The notes beneath the pieces are model-generated. The model was not told where the DNA came from. It did no database searches and worked only from the letters and a program-made list of their open reading frames with translations. Shown in pieces: positions 37,343 through 45,588 of a DNA stretch of 64,000 nt (position 1 is its first letter; each line of letters starts with the position of its first letter). This DNA comes from Ruegeria sp. HKCCD4315. GTDB lineage: Bacteria; Pseudomonadota; Alphaproteobacteria; Rhodobacterales; Rhodobacteraceae. The position numbers and the translations under genes were made by a program. The stretch covers positions 62,001-126,000 of the forward strand of contig NZ_WVRN01000002.1 in the NCBI RefSeq assembly GCF_013112245.1. The letters are read 5' to 3'.

Positions 37343-38535
37343 ATCGTCTCGCTATCCGCCATCAGTTCAATGATTTTGCGGGAATAGGCCAATGTTGGTC
37401 CTTCCCAATGCGGTGACAGACGGCCGCCGTCGTATCCAAAGCAGCGGCGGCCATTTTGAAGCCCTTTGAGGACCGATATGTCCTCGACGTTCAGATCGTC
37501 CCACATCTGGATCAGGTCTTCGCGTTCCTTGCGGTATTTGTCGCCGGTTGCGGCCTCATCTCCGATGACGAAAACGTGCAGTTCCTCTCGGCATCTGTCC
37601 GGCGCTTCGGGGTAGGCGACCAACACAGTAAACTGATCGGGATACACCTCGACTGCGAAATGCGGCATGGTCAGGAACCACTGTCCCTGCATGCGATCCT
37701 CCTCGGACAGGCCGGGATAATGGGGCAGGCCCTGGCCGCGGCCTTCTTCTAGTTTCGGGAACCGGTAGCCATTGACGAAGGTCGAACCACGCCATTCTCC
37801 GGACCACCGAACGTCCATTGGGGCAAAGTCCAGCAGGCGGGGATGCAGGGCAAAAACGTGGTAGCCTTCCATATAATTCTCGTAAACCAGCTTCCAGTTG
37901 GCCTCGACCGTAAAATCGCGCTTCCCGGCCCAGCGGATGGCTGACAGATCATAGCCTTTGAGCTGATCCAGAACCGGGGCCATCCACACATCCAGCGGAT
38001 CCGCGTCGCCCGAAACGTTGACGAACAGACAGCCAAAGAACTCTTCTACCCGGACCGGGATCAGGTCCAGCTTGTCGCCGCCGCCGTCTTTGAACGTGCC
38101 GCTGGAATTGGGCCCGTCGAAATGCGGCCGGGACCGCAGCTTGCCGTCCAGCCCATAGGCCCATCGGTGATAGGGGCAGGTCAGCGTGGCCTTTTTGCAG
38201 GGTTCGGTGACCAGTTGCATGCCGCGATGGCGGCAGACGTTCTGGAACCCCCGGATCACACCGTCGCGGCCATGGACCAGAACGATCGGCGTGCCAGCGA
38301 TGTCGATGGGCTTCATGTCGCCGGGTTCGGGGATTTCCGCGCGCGCGCCGCCGAACACCCAGGAGCGGCGAAAGATCAGTTCCTGCTCCATCTCGAACCA
38401 TTCGGGCGACCAGTATGCCGCGTTTGGCAGGCCTGCGGCTTCGTCAATGTTGCGAAACAGCTGCGCGTACCCGTCTTCGCCCAGAATGCGCCGCATGCGA
38501 TCCTGGTTGGATTCTCTTACGACTGCACCGTCCAT
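37339..38535 (-). CDS. Rieske aromatic-ring-hydroxylating / betaine-type oxygenase alpha subunit
   Basis: A 398-residue Rieske oxygenase. The [2Fe-2S] ligands are in CRHRGMQL and TCPYHRWAYGLDG. The mononuclear iron site has NYMEGYHVFALHP with its two His. The length and sequence style fit the quaternary-ammonium demethylase group (glycine betaine, carnitine, proline betaine) rather than classic ring dioxygenases. The start at 38535 has GGAGG seven bases upstream. It is divergent from a dimethylglycine-dehydrogenase-like gene, supporting stepwise N-demethylation. No reductase partner gene is seen in the window. Confidence 0.85.
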   Translation of the reverse strand: MDGAVVRESNQDRMRRILGEDGYAQLFRNIDEAAGLPNAAYWSPEWFEMEQELIFRRSWVFGGARAEIPEPGDMKPIDIAGTPIVLVHGRDGVIRGFQNVCRHRGMQLVTEPCKKATLTCPYHRWAYGLDGKLRSRPHFDGPNSSGTFKDGGGDKLDLIPVRVEEFFGCLFVNVSGDADPLDVWMAPVLDQLKGYDLSAIRWAGKRDFTVEANWKLVYENYMEGYHVFALHPRLLDFAPMDVRWSGEWRGSTFVNGYRFPKLEEGRGQGLPHYPGLSEEDRMQGQWFLTMPHFAVEVYPDQFTVLVAYPEAPDRCREELHVFVIGDEAATGDKYRKEREDLIQMWDDLNVEDISVLKGLQNGRRCFGYDGGRLSPHWEGPTLAYSRKIIELMADSETI

Positions 38536-38578
38536 TGTGGTCCTCCGAATCAAGTTATTGGCAAAAAGATATACTGCA

Positions 38579-38605
38579 GGAAAAAAATGTGGACAAAATT
38601 TTTCC
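38579..38605. promoter_or_regulatory. Inverted repeat in the Rieske/DMGDH divergent spacer
   Basis: GGAAAAA (38579-38585) and TTTTTCC (38599-38605) form exact 7-bp arms 13 bases apart in a 110-base divergent promoter region. It is a candidate site for the nearby XRE-cupin regulator. The A/T-richness makes chance occurrence possible. Confidence 0.4.
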
Positions 38606-38645
38606 GATGCGGAAGTGTCTCCGGCAGGAAACGCGGAGAACTGTA

Positions 38646-41084
38646 ATGGAATCGGCTCGGGTCGTTGTAATCGGCGGTGGCAATATGGGTGCCAGCGTCC
38701 TGTATCATCTGGCTAAGGAAGGCTGGACAGATGTTGTTCTGGTTGAAAAGGCGGAACTGACGTCCGGGGCTACTTGGCATGCGGCGGGATTGGTCAGTCG
38801 CATGACGGCGGGCCATGCGTTGGGGATCTGTCACGATTATGCGGTGGATCTGTATAAAACCATTGAGGATGAGACCGAGCAGGGCGTCAGCTGGCACAAT
38901 TGCGGGTCCTTGCGCGTGGCCGCAACCGAGGATCACCGTGCCTGGCTGATGCACACGCGTGACGCGGTTTTGGCCCGCGGGCAGGAGTGTCGCTGGGTTA
39001 CCCCCGAAGAAATCGCCAAGCTGAACCCGATCTATGACACGTCGCATATCATCGGCGGGACTTATACGCCCGATGATGGCCATGTTGACCCATCCGGCAC
39101 CTGTCAGGCGATGGCCAAGGGCGCGCGGATGCGGGGGGCCAAAGTGCTGCGCCGCAACCGGGTGACGGATGTGCAGCAGATGCCCTCGGGCGAATGGAAG
39201 GTGGTGACCGAGCAGGGCGACATCATCTGTGAGCATGTGGTCAATGCCGGTGGATACCATGCGCGCCAGATCGGGGCCTTCAGCGGGCTGGACCTGCCGA
39301 TTGTCCCGATGCAGCACCACTATGTGGTCACCGATGCGGTGCCCGAGTTTGAGGCGATGGGTCATGAAATCCCCGTCACCCGCGATGATTACTTTACGGG
39401 CTATCTGCGCCGCGAACAGGGTGGGGCGCTGATCGGGCTGTATGACACCCATGACGCGCTGGCCAAATGGCGCGAGGGCTGCCCCTGGGACAGCGAGAAC
39501 GAACTGTTTGAACCCGACTATGACCGTATTATGCCGTGGTTGGAGAAGTGTTTTGAACGCTATCCCTGCCTGATGGAGCGCGGCATCAAACGCATCGTCA
39601 ATGGCGCAATCACCTATACGCCGGACGGCCACCCGCTGGTCGGGCCTGCGCCGGGCTTGCGCAATCACTGGCTGGCCTGCGGTGCGACCGTGGGCATTGC
39701 CTGGGGGCCGGGACTGGGCCGGGCGCTGGCGCAATGGATGGTGCATGGCACGGCCGATATCTCGATGCGCGGCTTTGATCCGCGCCGGTTCCATAGCCGT
39801 GTGGACGAGGATTATATCTATCAGCGCTGCCGCGAGAACTACATGACGCGCCTGTCGCTGCCTTATCCGCAGCTGCAATATGAAACCTGCCGCGAGATCC
39901 GAAACTCTGGCGTGCATGACCGGACCAAGGCGTTGCATGCCGTGTTCGAAGAGGCTGGCGGCTGGGAGCGTCCCCGCGTTTACGGCAAACCCGAATGGGG
40001 TGGCAAAGAGCCCGAGTCCTGGAAACGTGGCCCATCGTGGGAGGCCGCCCTGGCCGAGGCCCGCGCGGTACATGAAGGCGTTGGCATCGGCGACTTCTCG
40101 GCCTTTTCCAAGTTCGAGGTCACCGGCCCCGAGGCGGAGGCGTATCTGAACCGGCTTTGCGCCAACCGGATGCCCAAAAAGGTGGGCGGCACCTGCCTGA
40201 CGCTGCTGTTGAACGAACAAGGCACGATCGAGGGCGAGGCAACCATTGCGCGGCTAGCCGAGGATCGGTTCTGGTTTGTGACCGGCGGCCCGTCCGAGCG
40301 CCGCGTCTGGGACTGGATCACCGTGCATCAGCGCGGGTCCGAGGATGTGAGCATCCGCAACCTATCCGACGATTGGGGCATTCTGACCGTGGCGGGCCCC
40401 AAAGCCCGCGAGTTGCTGGCCCCGCTCAGCGATGCGTCGCTGGAAAACGCCGACTTCGGCTGGCTCAAGGCGCGTGAAATGTCGGTTGCAGGGGTCAACC
40501 TGATTGCGCTGCGCCTGTCCTTCTCGGGCGAACTGGCATGGGAGCTGCACGCGCCCATGGATCAGCTTGGCGCTGTGTGGGACGCGATCTGGGACGCGGG
40601 ACAGCCCCATGGCATGGTGCCGTTTGGGTCAAAGGCGCTGGAAATGATGCGTATGGAAAAAGCCTATCGCGGCGGGCATGAACTGGCCAATGACGCCAGC
40701 CCCGTGCACACCGACCAGATGCGTTTTGTGAAGTTCGACAAGGCGTTTGTTGGCAAAGAGGCGCTGGCCAAGCTGGCCGAGACCGGCAGTTCTTCGGTCA
40801 TCGCCTATCTGGACGTCCAGATGGAGGGTACCGATGTGCTGGGCGGTGAGGCGGTTTATCTGAACGGCGAAAAGGTCGGCTTGATCTCGTCGGGTGGCTT
40901 TGGTCCGGTCACGGGGCGCAATCTGGCCTTTGCCTTTGTCAAACCACAGGCCGCGCAGCCGGGGACCGAGCTTGAGGTGATCGTGTTTGGTGAAATGCAC
41001 AAAGCCATCGTGCTGCCAGATGCGGTTCTTGACCCGCAAAACCTGCGTCTGCGTGACGTCGCAGCAACTTTGGAAACAGCCTGA
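38646..41084 (+). CDS. Dimethylglycine/sarcosine dehydrogenase-like flavoprotein (FAD + GcvT)
   Basis: An 812-residue two-part enzyme. Part one is a DAO-type FAD domain with VVVIGGGNMGASVLYHLA and SGATWHAAGLV, whose His matches the covalent-FAD His of the family. Part two is a folate-binding GcvT domain (FSKFEVTGPEAEAYLNRLC, LTLLLNEQGTIEGEATIARL, LRLSFSGELAWELHAP, VKFDKAFVGKEAL). It oxidises an N-methyl group and passes the one-carbon unit to tetrahydrofolate. GGAG stands eight bases before the ATG at 38646. Divergent from the Rieske gene. The precise N-methyl substrate is not known. Confidence 0.9.
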   Translation: MESARVVVIGGGNMGASVLYHLAKEGWTDVVLVEKAELTSGATWHAAGLVSRMTAGHALGICHDYAVDLYKTIEDETEQGVSWHNCGSLRVAATEDHRAWLMHTRDAVLARGQECRWVTPEEIAKLNPIYDTSHIIGGTYTPDDGHVDPSGTCQAMAKGARMRGAKVLRRNRVTDVQQMPSGEWKVVTEQGDIICEHVVNAGGYHARQIGAFSGLDLPIVPMQHHYVVTDAVPEFEAMGHEIPVTRDDYFTGYLRREQGGALIGLYDTHDALAKWREGCPWDSENELFEPDYDRIMPWLEKCFERYPCLMERGIKRIVNGAITYTPDGHPLVGPAPGLRNHWLACGATVGIAWGPGLGRALAQWMVHGTADISMRGFDPRRFHSRVDEDYIYQRCRENYMTRLSLPYPQLQYETCREIRNSGVHDRTKALHAVFEEAGGWERPRVYGKPEWGGKEPESWKRGPSWEAALAEARAVHEGVGIGDFSAFSKFEVTGPEAEAYLNRLCANRMPKKVGGTCLTLLLNEQGTIEGEATIARLAEDRFWFVTGGPSERRVWDWITVHQRGSEDVSIRNLSDDWGILTVAGPKARELLAPLSDASLENADFGWLKAREMSVAGVNLIALRLSFSGELAWELHAPMDQLGAVWDAIWDAGQPHGMVPFGSKALEMMRMEKAYRGGHELANDASPVHTDQMRFVKFDKAFVGKEALAKLAETGSSSVIAYLDVQMEGTDVLGGEAVYLNGEKVGLISSGGFGPVTGRNLAFAFVKPQAAQPGTELEVIVFGEMHKAIVLPDAVLDPQNLRLRDVAATLETA

Positions 41085-41344
41085 TGATGGACCGTGAACC
41101 GCTTGGCGAATATTCCAAGGCCGTCCTGCCTGCACCGGACATCAATTGGGACACGATGAACAACTACCGCATGGACCGCATTCGCCAGGCCATGGCAGAA
41201 CGGGACGTGGACTTGGCCGTCATCACCAACCCGCTGACCATGCGCTACGCGGTGAACTATCACGAATACATGCAGTTCCAGGCACGCATCCCACTGATGA
41301 TGCTCATGATCTTTGCAGACGGTCCCGACTCTGCCGCGGCATGA
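41084..41344 (+). pseudogene. N-terminal fragment of an M24 (creatinase/DddP-like) enzyme
   Basis: An 86-residue fragment. MDRIRQAMAERDVDLAVITN and LTMRYAVNYHEYMQFQARI match the N-terminal domain of M24 proteins such as creatinase-like enzymes and the DMSP lyase DddP. The catalytic pita-bread domain with all metal ligands is absent, and the frame stops at TGA right after GPDSAAA. Its ATG overlaps the preceding stop (TGATG), so it once belonged to the flavoprotein operon. Judged a 3'-truncated relic. Confidence 0.75.
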
Positions 41345-41373
41345 AGATGGGGCCTGATGCTTTGCTGCTTGGT

Positions 41374-42303
41374 TTAGTTTTGGCGCATTGGTGCGTTTTC
41401 GAAGAGTTCGGTTAGAAAGGCGAGGCAATCCTGGGCGGATCTTTTGTTATGGCCTTGCTGGGTACACCGCCCCCACAGGCAGTTGTTTGTGGAATACCAT
41501 TGGTCGCCGATGGTCTGGATAGAGCCGATCTTTAGGTAGCGCTCAATGAATCCTTGCCATCCGAGCGCGATCCCCGCGCCGGAAGAGGCGGCCTCGAGCA
41601 GGTAGACAAAATTGCTGAACGTGTCGGCCGGCGCAATGTTGGGTGTGATGTTGTGATTGCTGAACCAATCGCTCCACGTTGCCCAACCGAGCGTGCCCTG
41701 CGGAAGGTCAAGAAAGCGGAGTTGGCTCCATCCCTCGATCGGTCCTTCGAGGATGTCTTTGTGCTGTAAGATATACTCGGGCGAGGCGACGGGGATGACA
41801 TTTTCGTGCAGGATTTTTTGCAATTTCCCGCCCGGCCCGTTGAACTTGTATCCGATGGCAACGTCGGCATTGGGTTCGTTGACCATGCTCTGGCTTTCGT
41901 AATTCGACGTCAGCACATTGATTGTGACATTCTCACCCACACGGCGGCGCAGTTGGTTGTAATGGGGCATGATGATCAGATGGCTGACGGAATACGAACA
42001 GGCGATGGTCAGCGAGCGCTGCGCCTGCGTCAGCCGATGCTCGGCCGATTGCAGGCTGGTCAGGGCCGATTACACCGCCGCGTGATAGCTTTTGCCGGCC
42101 GCCGTCAGTGCGATCCCGCGACCGTCACGCTGGAACAGTTCCAGCGAAAACCGTTCCTCAAGATTGCGTATGTGCCGGCTGATCGCGGATTGCGATGTGT
42201 TCAGCTCTTCCGCTGCCAACGTGACGCTGCCCAGCCGTGCAACCGCTTCAAAGGCGATGAGCGGGCTCATCGAGGGGACACGTCGCATGGTACTCATGTC
42301 CAA
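41374..42303 (-). pseudogene. LysR-family regulator broken by one in-frame stop
   Basis: One continuous phase from 42303 to 41374 would encode about 309 residues. The first 77 give the helix-turn-helix (PLIAFEAVARLGSVTLAAEE, LNTSQSAISRHIRNLEERF, GIALTAAGKSYHAAV). Then comes TAA at 42070-42072, and the same phase resumes SALTSLQSAEHRLTQAQ, RSLTIACSYSVSH, and a complete substrate domain (ADVAIGYKFNG, SSGAGIALGWQGFIERYL). CAA to TAA is a single change. No frameshift is needed. It probably once controlled the genes on either side. Confidence 0.85.
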
Positions 42304-42423
42304 ATTGATAATCCTCGCGGCAGCAAAAGCAATGGATTTGTGCGGCGGTCTGCTTCAGCGTTGCCCCGAACATTCTTCCGGCTTCGCGCGAGGATGGATG
42401 CACCGGTAAACAGGGAGAACGCG

Positions 42424-43185
42424 ATGAACAAAATTGTACTGCTGTGGTCCACGCCCCGTACAACATCAACCGCTTTTGAATGGATGATGCGGATGCGGGG
42501 CGATATGGCCTGTTTCCACGAACCCTTCGGCGAGGCCTGGTACAAGGGCGACGATGCCGCGTGGCCGCGCCTGACCGCAGACAGCGAACGCGTGCCGGGC
42601 CTGACGACGCAGAAGGTGCATGATCGGATGTTGCAGGCCGCACGGAGCAAGCCGGTCTTTTCCAAAGACATGCCGCATTTTCTGGCCCCTGATATCAGCG
42701 ATGAATTTCTCGCCCCGATGACCCACAGTTTCCTGATCCGTGACCCTTCAAAGTCTATCCCGTCCATATTCAAGCGCGGCCCGGATTGGGTCGTGGCCGA
42801 GTATGGGTTCGAGGAACATTGCAAACTCTTTGACCGGATTGCCGAACGCGACGGCAAAGCGCCGCCCGTGATCGACAGCGACGATCTGCTGGAAAACCCC
42901 GAAGATATCGTATCGGCCTGGTGCAAAGCCGTCGGTCTGGACTTCGTGCCCGAGGCCTTGTCGTGGGAACCCGGCGCGCGGCCCGAAGTGGGGTGGTATG
43001 ATAACGGGTCCTGGCATGACAGCCTGAGCGCGTCCAGCGGGCTCAAGCCCATGCCACGGACCTATGGCTCGGTTGAAGATCAGCCGGATCACGTCAAAGA
43101 GATCTATGCGCAAGCGCTGCCGCATTACGAGCATCTTTATAAGCACCGGCTAAAGGCAGACGAAACGGTAAACGCTTCTGCCTGA
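42424..43185 (+). CDS. Sulfotransferase-family protein
   Basis: A 253-residue protein with the PAPS 5'-phosphosulfate loop region MNKIVLLWSTPRTTSTAFEW and a possible 3'-phosphate site near SFLIRDPSKSIPS. MRGDMACFHEPFGEAWYKG is typical of the branched-chain-aminotransferase-like/sulfotransferase-like family. GGGAGA lies six bases before the ATG at 42424. The reading frame is intact although its neighbours are broken. A relic of a second copy lies at 44165-44441. Acceptor unknown. Confidence 0.82.
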   Translation: MNKIVLLWSTPRTTSTAFEWMMRMRGDMACFHEPFGEAWYKGDDAAWPRLTADSERVPGLTTQKVHDRMLQAARSKPVFSKDMPHFLAPDISDEFLAPMTHSFLIRDPSKSIPSIFKRGPDWVVAEYGFEEHCKLFDRIAERDGKAPPVIDSDDLLENPEDIVSAWCKAVGLDFVPEALSWEPGARPEVGWYDNGSWHDSLSASSGLKPMPRTYGSVEDQPDHVKEIYAQALPHYEHLYKHRLKADETVNASA

Positions 43186-43321
43186 CATCCGGTTTGAACC
43201 TGCAAAATGCAGCGGAACTCTTTCCAGAATTGGCAAGAGTTCTTGCCGAAAAAGCAATAGATTTACGGCTGCGCTTTGTTTCAGGATGCACAAGCGGAGC
43301 TGCCTCGCTCAGGATAGATGA

Positions 43322-44161
43322 CACATCAACACTTTCACCAAACCTGAACGGTGGGAAAACCCAGAGCGTAAACTGTTTCCCTATCAGGTGGGGTTCACCT
43401 GCCCGCCTTTCGACTATTGCGCGGCTCCGTCGGACTTTATCCGCATGGCACCCGATACTGTCGGCGTACATGGGCGTATGCTGCATGTTCCAGGCTATCA
43501 GCACGGTCTGGACCAGCGGAAAAAGAACTTTGGCCTGCTTGAGGAGTTCGTCGAGTGCATGGCGATCAACAATGCCGATGTGTGCGGGCAGGTCGGTTCG
43601 AACTGGGTGCATGCCAGCGGTTTGGGCGTTGAAGGCATCCGCCAGCATTGCGAGATGCTCAGCGACAAATACGAAACGCCCTTCCACATGGCGGGTTACG
43701 CCATGGTCGAGGCGCTGCGCGAGATCGGTGCCGAGAAGGTGGCGCTGAACGCCTGCTATCACACCAATTCCTGGTACATGGGCACGGTCGGGTTCCTGAA
43801 AGAGGCCGGGTTTGACGTGGTCTGGGCCGGGAATTTCTTTGATCAGGGCTGGTTTGCCACGCAGGAAGATGTCGATGATTGCGTCTGGTGCTTTGATGAA
43901 GAGCTGATCTGGAAGAGCTTCGACTACACCGCCGAACAGGCCCCGAATGTGGATGCCTACCTGATCAACGGCATGTCGAACTATCGCCGCCCCTCGGACG
44001 GAGTAGCCCGCCGCCCGGTGCACCATACGGCCGAGCTTGAAAAACGGCTGGGGAAACCGGTCATTGGTCACGACACGGCGCTCTACTAGCGCCTATTCAA
44101 GACCTTGGGCCTTGCTCCAACATCTTACCACGGTCAGTTGATGGCGACTTTGGAGACGTGA
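43322..44161 (+). pseudogene. Maleate-isomerase/Asp-Glu-racemase-like gene, start lost and amber stop
   Basis: The coding phase gives FTKPERWENPERKLFPYQVG and then FTCPPFDYCAAPSDFIRM, GVHGRMLHVPGYQHGLDQR, VCGQVGSNWVHASGLG, LREIGAEKVALNACYHTNSW and AYLINGMSNYRRPSDG, like the maleate isomerase/arylmalonate decarboxylase group. Upstream of FTKPE there is a TGA at 43319 and no usable ATG in phase; GTG at 43388 would remove conserved sequence. TAG at 44087 is followed in phase by RLFKTLGLAPTSYHGQLMAT before TGA at 44159, so the tail also seems cut. Judged degenerate, though 43388-44089 could be expressed. Confidence 0.7.
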
Positions 44162-44164
44162 TCC

Positions 44165-44441
44165 ATGCATAAAATCATCGCGCTCTGGGCCATCCCCCGG
44201 TCCACATCAACCGCGTTCGAACACATGATGAAACAACGCGGCGATCTGGATTGCCTGTAGCTGGTTCGAAGGTGGCAAGTTTCATGCCGATTTGGCGCAA
44301 TCCACCGGGCGGGTGCCGTAAAAGCGTAAATACGTCGATCCCGCAAGCACACCGCATTGCGCTCAGCGCATCCGTCACCGGATGATGCCCCACAACAGCT
44401 ATCTGTACCAGTATCGCAAGCGTGTGCAGGAAACCGTTTAA
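44165..44441 (+). pseudogene. Relic of a second sulfotransferase gene with internal deletion
   Basis: The start MHKIIALWAIPRSTSTAFEH mirrors the intact sulfotransferase's MNKIVLLWSTPRTTSTAFEW. After RGDLDCL comes TAG, then homologous sequence in other phases: SWFEGGKFHADLAQSTG (intact copy: GWYDNGSWHDSLSASSG) and finally PHNSYLYQYRKRVQETV before TAA (intact copy: PHYEHLYKHRLKADETV). About two thirds of the gene's middle is gone and the ends are joined. It is a clear pseudogene. Confidence 0.85.
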
Positions 44442-44475
44442 CCAAAGATCAGTAAGAGGTTTCGCACCTTAAGAC

Positions 44476-45573
44476 TTAGAAGGTAGAACTTTCATAACTA
44501 AGCTTTCCGAGCATAACGCTCAGATCGCCGCCATCAGGCAGACTTTCAATGCTAGCCAGCAGATCTTGTGCCTTGTCCGTGCCCATGACCGGTTCGGTCA
44601 AACGAAGGAATTTGCGACGGATGACGTCGTGACCAAGCCGATCTTCAGGATCGCCCTGCGCTTGCTCGGTCGTTGTTGGGATCGCGTTCAAGCGTTTAGC
44701 TTCATGGAAGCTTTCGACCCTGATCGCGGTCACATCGCTGGCGGTGAACTTGTGCGCGCGCTGCAGGGCCATGACGGCTTCGGCGGCGGGTTGGGCCCAG
44801 CGGCAGACCGGATAGAGCTTGATATACTGGTCCTGAATGTACCAGTGCTGCCCAATATCGCCCCAGATATCAGCTAGATCGCGAGCCTCGACCGAGATCG
44901 CTGGCGCGCCCGTGAAGCCATCGCGGGCCAAATAAGCCGCTGAGACACCAACCATTGCTCCCCAGCCTGAACCGTCCTTGACCATAGTTGGGGCATCAAT
45001 AGCACGCATCATTTGACTGCGCGGACCGTGATACTCAGCGATCCCCAGCGCTTCACGCGTTTGGATCCGATCCAGCCCGAGAATGCGTGCACCCATAGCA
45101 GCGGCAGCCAGTGCGACCCACGCGCCGGACGTGTGATAGTCGCAGGCGCTGCGGTGCAGGGCGATGCCCGCGCGGGTGCCGATTTCGTAGCCGATGACCA
45201 CAAGCGTCAGAAATTCCCGCGCGTCAGTGATACCTTCGGCCTGCGCCAACGCGATGACCGAGGGGATAACACCGCAGCCCACATGGCCCTTCGTCAGCTT
45301 GTGTCCGTCATGGGCATCCAGCGCGTCGATGGTCATGCCATTGGCCAGGGCAGCTCCGGCTGCGCTGGCGGTTTTGCCTTTGGGCCAGATCTGCGCTGCT
45401 TGCCCACCAAACATCATGTGCGCATGAGCCTGAGTGATCTGGGACAGGGGCGTCTGCACTGCACTCATACCCACCCCCAGCGTGTCCACCAAGGCACGCA
45501 CTGCGTCGTGGACCATGGGCTGCGGTAACTCGTCATAAGAGGTGTTCATGATGAAAGACATAACATCGGTCAT
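44476..45573 (-). CDS. MmgE/PrpD-family protein with an internal deletion
   Basis: A 365-residue member of a family that is usually about 450 long. The N-terminal part is normal: YDELPQPMVHDAVRALVDTL, GMTIDALDAHDGHKLTKGHV, YHTSGAWVALAAAAMGARIL, and a late YIKLYPVCRWAQPAAEAV. At IPTTTEQAQ the sequence jumps directly to GDPEDRLGHDVIRRKF, which belongs near the C-terminus. Roughly 80-90 residues of the family's second domain are missing, in phase. The protein may be made, but activity is doubtful. It lies 15 bases after the aldolase gene in the same operon. Confidence 0.8.
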   Translation of the reverse strand: MTDVMSFIMNTSYDELPQPMVHDAVRALVDTLGVGMSAVQTPLSQITQAHAHMMFGGQAAQIWPKGKTASAAGAALANGMTIDALDAHDGHKLTKGHVGCGVIPSVIALAQAEGITDAREFLTLVVIGYEIGTRAGIALHRSACDYHTSGAWVALAAAAMGARILGLDRIQTREALGIAEYHGPRSQMMRAIDAPTMVKDGSGWGAMVGVSAAYLARDGFTGAPAISVEARDLADIWGDIGQHWYIQDQYIKLYPVCRWAQPAAEAVMALQRAHKFTASDVTAIRVESFHEAKRLNAIPTTTEQAQGDPEDRLGHDVIRRKFLRLTEPVMGTDKAQDLLASIESLPDGGDLSVMLGKLSYESSTF

Positions 45574-45588
45574 GTGGCTGCCCTTGTT

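Noticed and set aside
38550..40220. Long 556-codon minus-strand frame opposite the flavoprotein gene
   Set aside because: It is antisense to a clear FAD-GcvT protein and is rich in His, Arg and Pro as expected of a shadow frame.
43194..43748. Plus-strand frame overlapping the maleate-isomerase-like gene
   Set aside because: Its second half is the shifted phase of the real gene, with composition typical of a shadow frame.
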